A stretch of DNA of 64,000 bases, from NCBI RefSeq assembly GCF_009758205.1, contig NZ_WRXN01000013.1:62001-126000 (forward strand). Reading direction: 5' to 3'. This document shows, one piece after another, positions 53,901 through 61,700 of this stretch. This stretch comes from Chitinophaga tropicalis (GTDB lineage: Bacteria > Bacteroidota > Bacteroidia > Chitinophagales > Chitinophagaceae). Position 1 is the stretch's first letter; the number at the start of each line of letters is the position of its first letter. The notes under the pieces were generated by a model that saw only the letters and a list, made by a program, of their open reading frames with translations, was not told the origin of the DNA and ran no database searches. Both the position numbers and the translations under genes were made by a program.

Positions 53901-56900
53901 AGCTGGATGAAAAGGCAAACCAGTTAGCCAACTACCTGTTACAGGAATACCAGTTGCAGAAAGATGAGCTGGTAGCCATCATGCTGGACAGGTCAGAGAA
54001 AATGTTAATTGCCATACTGGGAACATTAAAAGCGGGAGCTGCTTATGTGCCGATCGATCCCGGTTATCCTGAAACAAGAAAGGAATTCATCCTGAAGGAT
54101 ACAGGCGCCAAAGCGCTGATCACACAGACAGATTACGTATTTGACCTGGATTATTACGAAGGCGCTGTGTTTGCGATAGACATTCAGCTGGACAGCATCG
54201 AAGCGCCGGCAGTGACTACCGGCGTGGTCGTACAACCCGGGGACCTGGCTTATGTGATCTATACATCCGGTTCTACCGGTAATCCTAAAGGCGTGATGAT
54301 TGAACATCGTGCCATTGTAAATACTATTTATGCTCAGCAAACATTATTCAATGTACAGCAACATGAGAGAGGGTTACAGTTTGCCTCCCTGTCGTTCGAC
54401 GCGTCTGTATGGGAAATATTCCTGATGCTGTCTTCCGGTGGCGCACTGTATATCGTCAGTGAAGAGGCTAAGAAAACGCCGCAGCTGCTGGAGCAATATA
54501 TAGCAGAAAATGAGATCGATATTGCCACGCTTCCCCCTGCTTATGTAAAAGTACTGAGCATGGAAGGGATCAGCCGTATCAGGCAGTTGATCACTGCCGG
54601 AGAGGCGGCTATCGCAGATCAGGCAGTTGCCTTTACAAAGTATGGTACCTATTATAACGCGTACGGGCCTACTGAGTCCAGCATCTGCGCTACCATATTC
54701 CGGCTGAACGGAAAAGAAATGGATGCTGAGAAGGGCATTCCCGTTGGAATACCTATCCCCAATACGCAGATCTATATCGTCAATAATCATGGTAACCTAT
54801 TACCTGCAGGAGTGGCAGGAGAGATCTGTATTGCAGGCGCCGGGCTTGCACGCGGATACCTGAATAACCGGGAATTAACGGCATTGAAGTTTGTACCCAA
54901 TCCTTTCCGGGAAGACGAGCGGATGTACCGTACAGGCGATCTTGGAAAATGGCTGCCCGATGGTAATATAGCGTTCATTGGTCGCAAGGATAACCAGGTT
55001 AAAATACGTGGTTACAGGATAGAGCCCGGTGAGATTGAGAGCGCTCTTCAGGCCTTCAACGGCATTAGTGCAGTAGCTGTTGTGCCTTATACCAATGCAG
55101 CAGGAGAAAAGGAACTGGTTGCTTACCTGTCAGGCAATGATACGCTCAGTGCAGCAGATATCAGGGCTTACCTGGAGCAACAGCTGCCTTCCTATATGAT
55201 CCCTGCTCATTATGTATTGCTGGAAGCGCTGCCCTTGAACACCAGCGGTAAAATAGACCGTAAGAACCTGCCTGCACCGGAAGGTCTGGGCATGTTGTCA
55301 GGTGTAGCATACGTACCGCCGGTAACGGAAACAGAACAACGGCTGGTTGCTATCTGGCAGGAAGTACTGGGTAAGGAGAGAATAGGTATAAAGGATGATT
55401 TCTTTGACCTGGGAGGGCATAGTCTGAAGGCTACCCGCCTGGCCAGCCAGATACATAAGGAGTTTGATGTAAAGATCACTTTAAAAGACCTGTTTGCATC
55501 CACTATACTGGAAGAACAGGCGGCATTCATAGAAAAAGAACGGAAGACCTCTTTCACAGAAATACCCGCCGCACCTGTACAGCCACATTATCCGCTGTCA
55601 GCATCCCAGCGCAGGTTATGGATATTGAGCCAGTTTGAAGAAGCCAGTGTGGCGTATAATATGTCCGGTGCGTATATGTTTGAAGGCGAGCTGCACCTGG
55701 AATCGCTGGAGCATGCCTTTAACATGTTACTGATACGTCATGAAGGCTTACGTACAATTTTCAGGGAGGATAGTATTGCCGGTGTAAGGCAATTCATCCT
55801 GTTGCCCGAAGAAACTGACGCCCGGCTGGTGTACCAGGACCTGAGAGGAGAGCAGGAGCAGGATAAAAAGCTGAGGCAGCTGATATTCCAGGTAACGGGT
55901 CGTCCCTTTAACCTGGCTGCCGGGCCGCTTTTACGTGCAGGAGTGTATCGTGTGGCGGATGACAAATGGATCTTCGCCTATGGTATGCACCATATCATCA
56001 GTGATGGCTGGTCATTGAATGTGCTGATCAATGAGCTGCTGGCGCTTTACCATGCGCATACTGCCGGAGCGCTTGATCCTTTAGCCCCGCTGCGTATCCA
56101 GTACAAAGACTACGCTGTATGGCAGCAGGAGCAGCTTTCAGGCGCATCACTGGAAGAGCACCGCCAATACTGGCTGCAACAGTTTGCAGGCGAGCTGCCT
56201 GTACTGGAGCTGTTCCCCGATAACCCCCGTCCTGCGGTTAAGACCTATAACGGAGGCGTCGTGCATAAAGCGCTGAGCAAAGAGCTGACCGGCGGCCTCA
56301 GGGCGCTGGTACAGGAGGAAGGCGCTACTCTTTTCATGGGACTGCTTGCAGCAGTGAAGGCATTGCTGTACCGCTATACCGGCCAGGAAGATATCATTGT
56401 AGGTAGTCCTGTTGCCGGCAGGGAACATATTGACCTGGAAGACCAGATCGGGTTTTATGTCAACACACTGGCATTAAGAACGCGTTTCCAGGGTACGGAC
56501 AGTTACCGGGAGCTGCTGTCGCAGATCCGGGATGTTACGTTGGGCGCCTATGAGCACCAGGTATATCCTTTTGACGACCTGGTGGATGAACTGGGGCTTC
56601 AACGTAATATGAGCCGCAGCGCGCTGTTTGACGTAATGGTAATATTGCAGAATAATACCCGTCGTACAGTGGCTGGTCAGCGCTCAGACAGCCTGCGGAT
56701 CAGTACTTATAAAGAGAACGAACTGCCTGTAAGTAAATTTGACCTGGCCTTTGACTTTGTAGAGTCAGGAGAAGAGATACAGGCCCGCATCAGCTATAAC
56801 AGCGATATCTATTCAAGAAATACAATTGCCAGGCTGGCCGGGCACCTGGAAGGACTGATCAGGAGCCTGGTGAAACAGCCTGCTGCGCCTATCCACCAGC

Positions 56901-58744
56901 TGGATTACCTCAGCGAAGTGGAAAGACAGCAGTTGCTGGTAACATTCAACAGAACGGGCGCCAGTTACCCGGGAAATAAAACCTTGACTGACCTGTTTGA
57001 AGACCAGGTGGAAAGAACTCCCCATCTGCCGGCAGTTGTATATGACGGTATAACGCTCACCTACAGCGAGCTGAATGAAAAAGCCAATCAGCTGGCAGCG
57101 TACCTGAGAGACCATTATAGGGTAATGCCTGACAACCTGGTGGCCATAAAGCTGGATCGCAGCGAATGGCTCATCATTGCCATACTGGGAGTATTAAAGT
57201 CCGGTGCCGCTTACCTGCCTGTCGATCCTGCCTATCCGCAGGAGCGTATTGACTACATATTGCAGGACAGTAACTGTTGTTTACTGATCGATGAAGGAGA
57301 GCTGGCGAAGTTCAGGAGAGAGGAGGAACAGTACAGTACAGCTAATTTATCTCCTGCCGGCACAACTGGCAACCTGGCTTATGTGATCTATACATCCGGA
57401 TCTACCGGTCGTCCAAAAGGTGTCATGATAGAACATGGCACTATCGTCAATACCATTCTCTCACAACGTGAAATTTTTGATATCCGCAAAGGAGAAAGAG
57501 GGCTTCAGTTTGCTTCTGCATCGTTCGACGCTTCCGTTTCCGAGATATTTATCATCATCACGGCGGGCGGAACGTTGTACATCATAAGTGATGAAGCTAA
57601 AAAAGCCCCGCTGCTGCTGGAAAAGTGCATTATTGAAAATGAGATTGATATTGCAACCATTCCACCTGCATATCTTAAACTGCTGAAAACAGAGAGGATA
57701 CGGGGGCTCAGGAAGCTCATTACTGCCGGAGAACAGGCCGTATATGAGCAGGTAGCTGATTTCACTGAAAATGGCATCTGTTTCAACGCCTACGGGCCAA
57801 CCGAATCCAGCATATGTGCCACCATATTCCGTATTGATAAAGGAGAGGCGCCGGATGCGCACAATATTCCCATTGGAACGCCTATTGCCAATACCAGCAT
57901 TTACATTTTAGACAGTCATTCCAACCTGGTACCGATAGGTGCTGTGGGAGAACTGTGTATTGGTGGTGCCGGACTGGCCCGTGCATACCTGAACAAGCCG
58001 GAACTGACGGCAGAAAAATTTGTGCCTGATCCTTTCCGTGCAGGTGCGCGCATTTACAAAACGGGCGACCTGGCAAGATGGCTTCCTGACGGAAATATAG
58101 AATTCGTTGGCAGGAAAGATGAGCAGGTGAAGATCAGGGGTTTCAGGATCGAGACCGGGGAGATCGGGAATGTGCTGCAGCAGCATCCTGAAGTAGAAGC
58201 CGCTGTTGTAACCGTAAGGGTTAATGCAGACGGGGAGAAGGAACTGATTGCCTACCTGGTGGGCAGGCAATCACTGAATGCTTTGGATATGCGCTCACAT
58301 CTGAGCCGCACACTTCCGGTATACATGCTGCCCGACCATTATCTGCAGCTGGAGGAACTGCCATTGAATGCCAGTGGTAAAGTAGATAAGAAACGGCTAC
58401 CTTCTCCTGAAGGACTGGAGCTTTCTACCGGTGTTGAGTATGTGGCGCCCAGGAATGAAATAGAAGAGAAGCTGGTGCAGATCTGGCAGGAGCTGCTGGG
58501 CAGGGAGAAGATAGGCATTATTGACAATTTCTTTGAAGTGGGAGGTACTTCCATGAAGATCGTGAAGCTGTCAAAGCTGGCAAGTGTTGCACTGGACCGG
58601 GAGATAAGCGTAGCCCTGCTGTTCCAGTATGCCAATATCAGGGACCTGGCAGATTACCTGACCCAGAAGCCTGTCAGCTATGTTGAGGTGGATTTTGACC
58701 GCGACGAAGTAATCGGAGATCTTGACAAATTTAAATTTAACTAA
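47723..58744 (+). CDS. NRPS: docking-C-A-T-E-C-A-T-C-A-T, predicted D-Ser-Phe-Tyr
   Basis: The start chosen is ATG 47723 (MKDILEFIIDLRGRG), 20 bp after EctB. An upstream in-frame ATG at 47654 lies inside EctB and would add residues outside the domain. Residues ~1-60 form a TubC-type docking domain. Then come C10, A10 (DVWHFSLVDK, identical to EntF Ser), T10 (GGDS, Ser1068) and an epimerase. C11 is DCL type. It is followed by A11 (DAWTIAAICK, identical to GrsA Phe), T11 (Ser2567), C12, A12 (DASTIAAICK, Tyr type) and T12 (GGTSMK, Ser3610). The epimerase is the only one in the window. C10 reads HHIISDA, with Ala for the usual Gly. The stop abuts the PKS start with no gap. Confidence 0.93.
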   Translation: MKDILEFIIDLRGRGVFIQEFNEQLKITGNVSSLSEEDKNTIRELKPALLNFLKDNGKGRKQHFSRIEPVAAAKDYSLSSSQRRLWILSQYDQGNAAYNISGAYVFEGSLDTDVFRQSFDVLIARHEILRTVFREDEEGRVRQLILSPEQTGFDISFEDLRLQDEQVRQQLVAEIAGQLFDLAAGPLVRAGLYQVADNKWVFAYAMHHIISDAWSMDVLIRELLQVYNARAKGEPESLQPLRIQYKDYAAWQQEQLSGDALRQHQEYWLKQFDGELPVLELIPDRPRPAVKTYNGASVRRKIDIQLTRSLKALTQELGSTLFMGLLAAVKALIYRYTGQEDVVIGSPIAGRDHVDLEGQIGFYINTLALRTRFKGESSYRELLEQVKQTTLNAYEYQLYPFDEIVEKLGLRRDTSRSPLFDVMVILQNAGSEHTKAQQLDKLAITGYEGLKQMVSQFDITFEFGEAEDGLQLNIVYNSDLYDVATIERMGNHLEELLRAATANAGCPVQELDFINAAEKEQLLLTFNDTAHDYPSDKTLVALFEEQVSRTPEQVALVFNGTSFTYRELNERANQLGAYLREQYNICPDDLVGVQLQRSEQMIIALLGVLKSGGAYVPVDPGYPQERIDYILEDSGCKVMLDAAAMERFAATADNYSREDLPLVNQPTDLVYVIYTSGSTGRPKGCMLEHRGVINRIEWMWSHYGFHSDDIILQKTTFTFDVSVWELWMPLCWGTRMVLCEQDDIGSPDRIVALINREGITCLHFVPSMLQAFLSSMEDRSDLAEQLQSLRRVFTSGEALSTETVNRWYERVDVPVHNLYGPTEASVDVTYYATQRGDRRIPIGRPIWNTSMYVLGSRDQLAPVGVVGELCIGGTGLARGYLNKPELTAEKFVADPFRAGERIYRTGDLGRWLADGNIEYLGRKDDQVKIRGYRIELGEISVALESHDMIRAAVTVVRTNPAGDKELMAYFTGDPGVEVSELRSWLGRCLPSYMLPHHYIRLHAIPLTSNGKVDRKQLPVPEELALAASTSYVAPRNEKERCLVAMYEEVLKKQPIGIKDDFFALGGDSIKSIQVVSRLRQRGYALTIGDILQYPVVEDLVGHMSVISRTISQATVEGIIPLSPIQKHFFETRTTDRHHYNQSVLLYSRTPVSEDGLRAALDKIMAHHDALRMVFRETPEGLVQENKGLEAGCTLEVINATDKESFNAHCDRIQSGIDLATGPLFKAVLFHGADGDRILLVAHHLVIDGVSWRIIFEDLSSLYQQYISGTPLTLPAKTDSFAYWQEQQLAYAGSDALQQEEPYWNSIASTPVQSLPLDNPDGSNLLKDVGAASFMLDEATTEKLLTGCYKAYRTDVNDILLTAMGLALEETFGLKQAVISLEGHGREDIGSDTDVTRTVGWFASLYPVVLNMQYKDDMIRQLIAVKENLHRLPNKGIGYGILHYLAGRDYKIAPEIIFNYLGDFGSGVKTDEGDALFAFSSEFRGKEYSGNIRRHCILNISGMIADGRFRLRTEYSTGQYTASTINQLLTVYQRHLEQLVERLSREEEVHLTPVDLTYRSLNVEQVLELDTRYRIEDVYPLSPLQEGLYYHWSASPDSPVYFEEMSYQLKGSLDLALLEESYNRLVARHAILRTFFTPDYGEELLQVVRREVPSTFRVLDITGDDSFSIEAYKQQNRSAGFDLHKGPMIRLAILHNADTYEFIWSHHHILMDGWCRSILVKEFFQIYHALQAGRTPELNKVYAYSDYIKWLNGIDKAKTLDYWTKYLQGYDTVSSLPQENSPVAAGYRAGQNIFILDGDIRRSIRTLCAEMGITENTFIQAVWGILLSKYNNTDDVVFGTVVSARPPELEGVEEMIGLFSNAIPVRIPVEENVPVRELLKDVQQRSIEGIDHHYMQLAEIQSLTAPGRNLFDHILLFENYPVQEMVKQSVESTEENNSFSLLSTSGFERSSYDFMFTVMPAERFLVKFSYNANLYSEAQVTALYGHLVRIIENILKDQSVTVGETDCLTPQERHQLLTSFNASAVEYPQHNTLLGLFEDQVKKTPDNTAVFFEGASLTYRKLDEKANQLANYLLQEYQLQKDELVAIMLDRSEKMLIAILGTLKAGAAYVPIDPGYPETRKEFILKDTGAKALITQTDYVFDLDYYEGAVFAIDIQLDSIEAPAVTTGVVVQPGDLAYVIYTSGSTGNPKGVMIEHRAIVNTIYAQQTLFNVQQHERGLQFASLSFDASVWEIFLMLSSGGALYIVSEEAKKTPQLLEQYIAENEIDIATLPPAYVKVLSMEGISRIRQLITAGEAAIADQAVAFTKYGTYYNAYGPTESSICATIFRLNGKEMDAEKGIPVGIPIPNTQIYIVNNHGNLLPAGVAGEICIAGAGLARGYLNNRELTALKFVPNPFREDERMYRTGDLGKWLPDGNIAFIGRKDNQVKIRGYRIEPGEIESALQAFNGISAVAVVPYTNAAGEKELVAYLSGNDTLSAADIRAYLEQQLPSYMIPAHYVLLEALPLNTSGKIDRKNLPAPEGLGMLSGVAYVPPVTETEQRLVAIWQEVLGKERIGIKDDFFDLGGHSLKATRLASQIHKEFDVKITLKDLFASTILEEQAAFIEKERKTSFTEIPAAPVQPHYPLSASQRRLWILSQFEEASVAYNMSGAYMFEGELHLESLEHAFNMLLIRHEGLRTIFREDSIAGVRQFILLPEETDARLVYQDLRGEQEQDKKLRQLIFQVTGRPFNLAAGPLLRAGVYRVADDKWIFAYGMHHIISDGWSLNVLINELLALYHAHTAGALDPLAPLRIQYKDYAVWQQEQLSGASLEEHRQYWLQQFAGELPVLELFPDNPRPAVKTYNGGVVHKALSKELTGGLRALVQEEGATLFMGLLAAVKALLYRYTGQEDIIVGSPVAGREHIDLEDQIGFYVNTLALRTRFQGTDSYRELLSQIRDVTLGAYEHQVYPFDDLVDELGLQRNMSRSALFDVMVILQNNTRRTVAGQRSDSLRISTYKENELPVSKFDLAFDFVESGEEIQARISYNSDIYSRNTIARLAGHLEGLIRSLVKQPAAPIHQLDYLSEVERQQLLVTFNRTGASYPGNKTLTDLFEDQVERTPHLPAVVYDGITLTYSELNEKANQLAAYLRDHYRVMPDNLVAIKLDRSEWLIIAILGVLKSGAAYLPVDPAYPQERIDYILQDSNCCLLIDEGELAKFRREEEQYSTANLSPAGTTGNLAYVIYTSGSTGRPKGVMIEHGTIVNTILSQREIFDIRKGERGLQFASASFDASVSEIFIIITAGGTLYIISDEAKKAPLLLEKCIIENEIDIATIPPAYLKLLKTERIRGLRKLITAGEQAVYEQVADFTENGICFNAYGPTESSICATIFRIDKGEAPDAHNIPIGTPIANTSIYILDSHSNLVPIGAVGELCIGGAGLARAYLNKPELTAEKFVPDPFRAGARIYKTGDLARWLPDGNIEFVGRKDEQVKIRGFRIETGEIGNVLQQHPEVEAAVVTVRVNADGEKELIAYLVGRQSLNALDMRSHLSRTLPVYMLPDHYLQLEELPLNASGKVDKKRLPSPEGLELSTGVEYVAPRNEIEEKLVQIWQELLGREKIGIIDNFFEVGGTSMKIVKLSKLASVALDREISVALLFQYANIRDLADYLTQKPVSYVEVDFDRDEVIGDLDKFKFN
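47916..52400 (+). other. Module 10: C - A(Ser) - T - E
   Basis: A10 carries the serine code DVWHFSLVDK. The epimerase (~51070-52370) shows HHLVIDGVSWR, EGHGRE, TVGWFASLYPV and FNYLGDF, all expected E-domain blocks. The carrier has the GGDSIKS form typical of carriers facing an E domain. The C-terminal part of A10 (SVALESHDMIRAA onwards) resembles A7, not A1/A3. Product residue: D-Ser. Confidence 0.85.
52401..55530 (+). other. Module 11: DCL-type C - A(Phe) - T
   Basis: C11 opens with YPLSPLQEGLYYHW and has HHILMDGW, both marks of DCL domains that accept a D-configured donor, consistent with the epimerase before it. A11 code is DAWTIAAICK, the GrsA phenylalanine code. Carrier Ser2567. Confidence 0.88.
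55531..58744 (+). other. Module 12: C - A(Tyr-type) - T
   Basis: C12 has HHIISDGWS. A12 code is DASTIAAICK, close to the tyrosine signature DASTIAAVCK. The last carrier (GGTSMKIVKL, Ser3610) differs from the others, as it must hand its aminoacyl chain to a ketosynthase. The C-terminal tail is acidic (VDFDRDEVIGDLDKF). Confidence 0.75.
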
Positions 58745-61700
58745 ATGACAACCGCGAAAGAATACAATGGTCTTGAGATTGCGATCATAGGCATATCGGG
58801 ACAATTTCCTGCAAGCGCAAATCACAGGGAGTATTGGCAGAACCTGGCAGACGGCCGGGAACTGGTCAGACAATACACGGATGATGAGCTGAGAAGGACC
58901 GGCATGAAGGAAGAGGTACTGAGCAATGAACGGTATATCAAATCTTTTGGGGTACTTGAGAATAAAGATTGCTTTGATCCTTCGTTTTTCGGATATACAG
59001 CGGAAGAGGCCGCGCTGATGGACCCCCAGATAAGGGTATTTCATGAGCAGTGCTGGAATGCGCTGGAAGATGCCGGTTATACCTCACAGATAGATAAAAG
59101 GAAGATCGGTTTGTTTGCCGGGGCCTCAGGTAATGATACATGGAAGATATATGCTCACAGCAAGGCCGGAACGTCTGCTGTAGACCCTTTCTTCCTGAAC
59201 ATGATCACTGCCCAGAGCTTTATCAGCACGCTTGTGTCCTATAAGCTGAACCTGAGAGGCCCTTCATTCTATGTAGATACCGCCTGTTCAACCTCCCTGG
59301 CAGCAGTACACCTGGCCTGCAGGAGTCTCCTTACCAGGGAGTGCACCATCGCATTGGCAGGTGGCGTATGTGTAACCTCCAGGAAGGGCAAAGGATATTT
59401 TTATAAGGAAGGTATGATCTTTTCTGCCGATGGCCATTGCCGTACGTTTGATGCTGCGTCCAGCGGCACAATAGCTGGAGAAGGCGCCGGTGTGGTAGTG
59501 CTGAAGCGTTTAAGCGAAGCGATCAAAGACAGGGACCATATTTACGCTGTTATCCGGTCTACCTCTTCCAATAACGATGGGAACCATAAAGTAGGTTATA
59601 CCGCGCCGGGCGTAAAAGGGCAGACGGAATGTATCATTGCCGCACATAAGCTGGCAGGTATTGATCCCCGTACTATCAGCTACGTTGAAGCGCATGGCAC
59701 GGCTACGAAACTGGGTGACCAGATAGAGATAAGAGCGCTTAATGAGGCATTTGGTACAGGCGGTGGTAATAAGTTCTGCGCCATTGGCTCTGTAAAAACG
59801 AACCTGGGCCACCTGGATACGGCGGCCGGAGTGGCAGGCCTGATCAAAACGGCCCTCAGCCTGAAGCATAAAAAGATACCCGCCAGTCTTCACTTTACAG
59901 CGCCTAACCCGGAGATAGATTTTGACGGAGGGCCTTTTTATGTGAACGATCGTCTGCAGGAATGGAAACGGAATGATGCTGCTCCGCTCCGCGCCGGTAT
60001 CAGCTCTTTCGGAATAGGCGGTACCAATGTACATGCCGTGCTGGAAGAAGCGCCGGCGCCGCAGGCCACAGATCCGGAACGCACCTATAAACTGCTGACC
60101 GTATCAGCGAAAACAGAAGGATCGCTGGGCCGTTACCTGGATAGCCTGCAGGACTTCCTGCTGAAGGAGCCGGGAACCAACCTGGGAGATCTGTCCTATA
60201 CCTTACAGGCCGGGCGGAAACATTTCACGTGGCGGCAATCACTGGTATACCGCGACCGTGAAGACCTGTTAAGCCAGCTGGAGGACAGCCGTAACAAAGG
60301 CCTGTTTGTACGCAGCCAGGAACGTAACGGAGGGCTGGTATTTCTGTTCCCCGGCCAGGGCTCCCAGTACCGCGAAATGGGCAGGGACCTGTATGCCGGA
60401 GAGCCGGTGTTCCGCCAGGAAATGGACCGCGGTTTTTCGATCATAGAGAAGCTGACGGGAGAAGATTTCCGAGAAGTATTGTTCCCCTCATCACCGGAAG
60501 ATACCCGTATCAATGATACACGTTATACCCAGGCGCTGATCTTCCTGGTTTCTTATTCGTTGTCCCGCGTATTGCAGGGCATGGGAATCAAACCCCGTTA
60601 TATGCTTGGTCACAGCATAGGAGAATATGTAGCCGCCTGTATGAGCGGCGTGTTCAGCTTTGAAGATGGTTTACGGCTGGTGCTGAAAAGGGGAGCGCTG
60701 ATGGGCAGTGTTGAAAAAGGCACCATGGTGAGCGTGGGCATGAGTGCCGGGCAGGCCTCATTGTACCTGGAGACAGGTATTTCACTGGCAGCAGTGAATG
60801 GTCCCGAGCAGGTAGTTTTTTCCGGCGAGCCATCACAGATGGCCTCATTGATGGATAAACTCTCTGCCGCAGATATACCCCATGTGAAGCTTCATACCTC
60901 CCATGCCTTTCATTCATCGATGCAGGACCCCATCCTGGAAGCGTTCCGTTCAGAGCTGGAACAGGTAACGTTCAATAAGCCTGAGCTTCCGTTCGTGTCT
61001 AACCTGACAGGAGGCCTGATCAGTGCGGAGCAGGCCTGCAGTGCTGATTACTGGGTACGTCACCTGCGTGAGACAGTGCAGTTCAGCCAGGGAGTGACTA
61101 CGTTGCTTCAGCAGGGCAAAGGCCTGGTATTCCTTGAAGTGGGAGCCGGGGCTTCATTGTCCAAACTGGTTAAACAGCATTTACCCGGCGTAACGGATGT
61201 ACCGGTAGTGAACCTTGTGCGTGGAGTGAAGGAGGGTGCCGATGATGTACGTTACCTGAACAATGGTCTTGGCCAGCTGTGGAGCGCGGGAGTAAGTTTA
61301 GACTGGGATGCTTTTTACGGAGAGGAGCGTCGTAACCGCATTTCGTTGCCTGGCTACAGTTTTGAACCGGTGAAGTTCCCTACAGAGGTAGATCCTTTTG
61401 AAAGTGGATTCCTGGCAGGCCTGACCCCGGCAAAAACTATTAACCGGGAACTGAAGGACTGGGTATATTATCCTTCCTGGAAACGTGCGGTGCTTCCATC
61501 GCCAGATGCGGCTACCGGCAGAAAGGTATACCTGCTGTTCTCTTTCAGCAGTGAGTTTTCCGGCAGCATAAAGGCCAGGCTGCTGGCACAGGGAAATGAA
61601 GTAGTGGAGGTATATGCCGGCAGTACTTTTGAAAAGCTTTCAGATACACAATACACCATTGATCCAGCTGATACCGGCAACTTTAACCGTTTGCTGAATG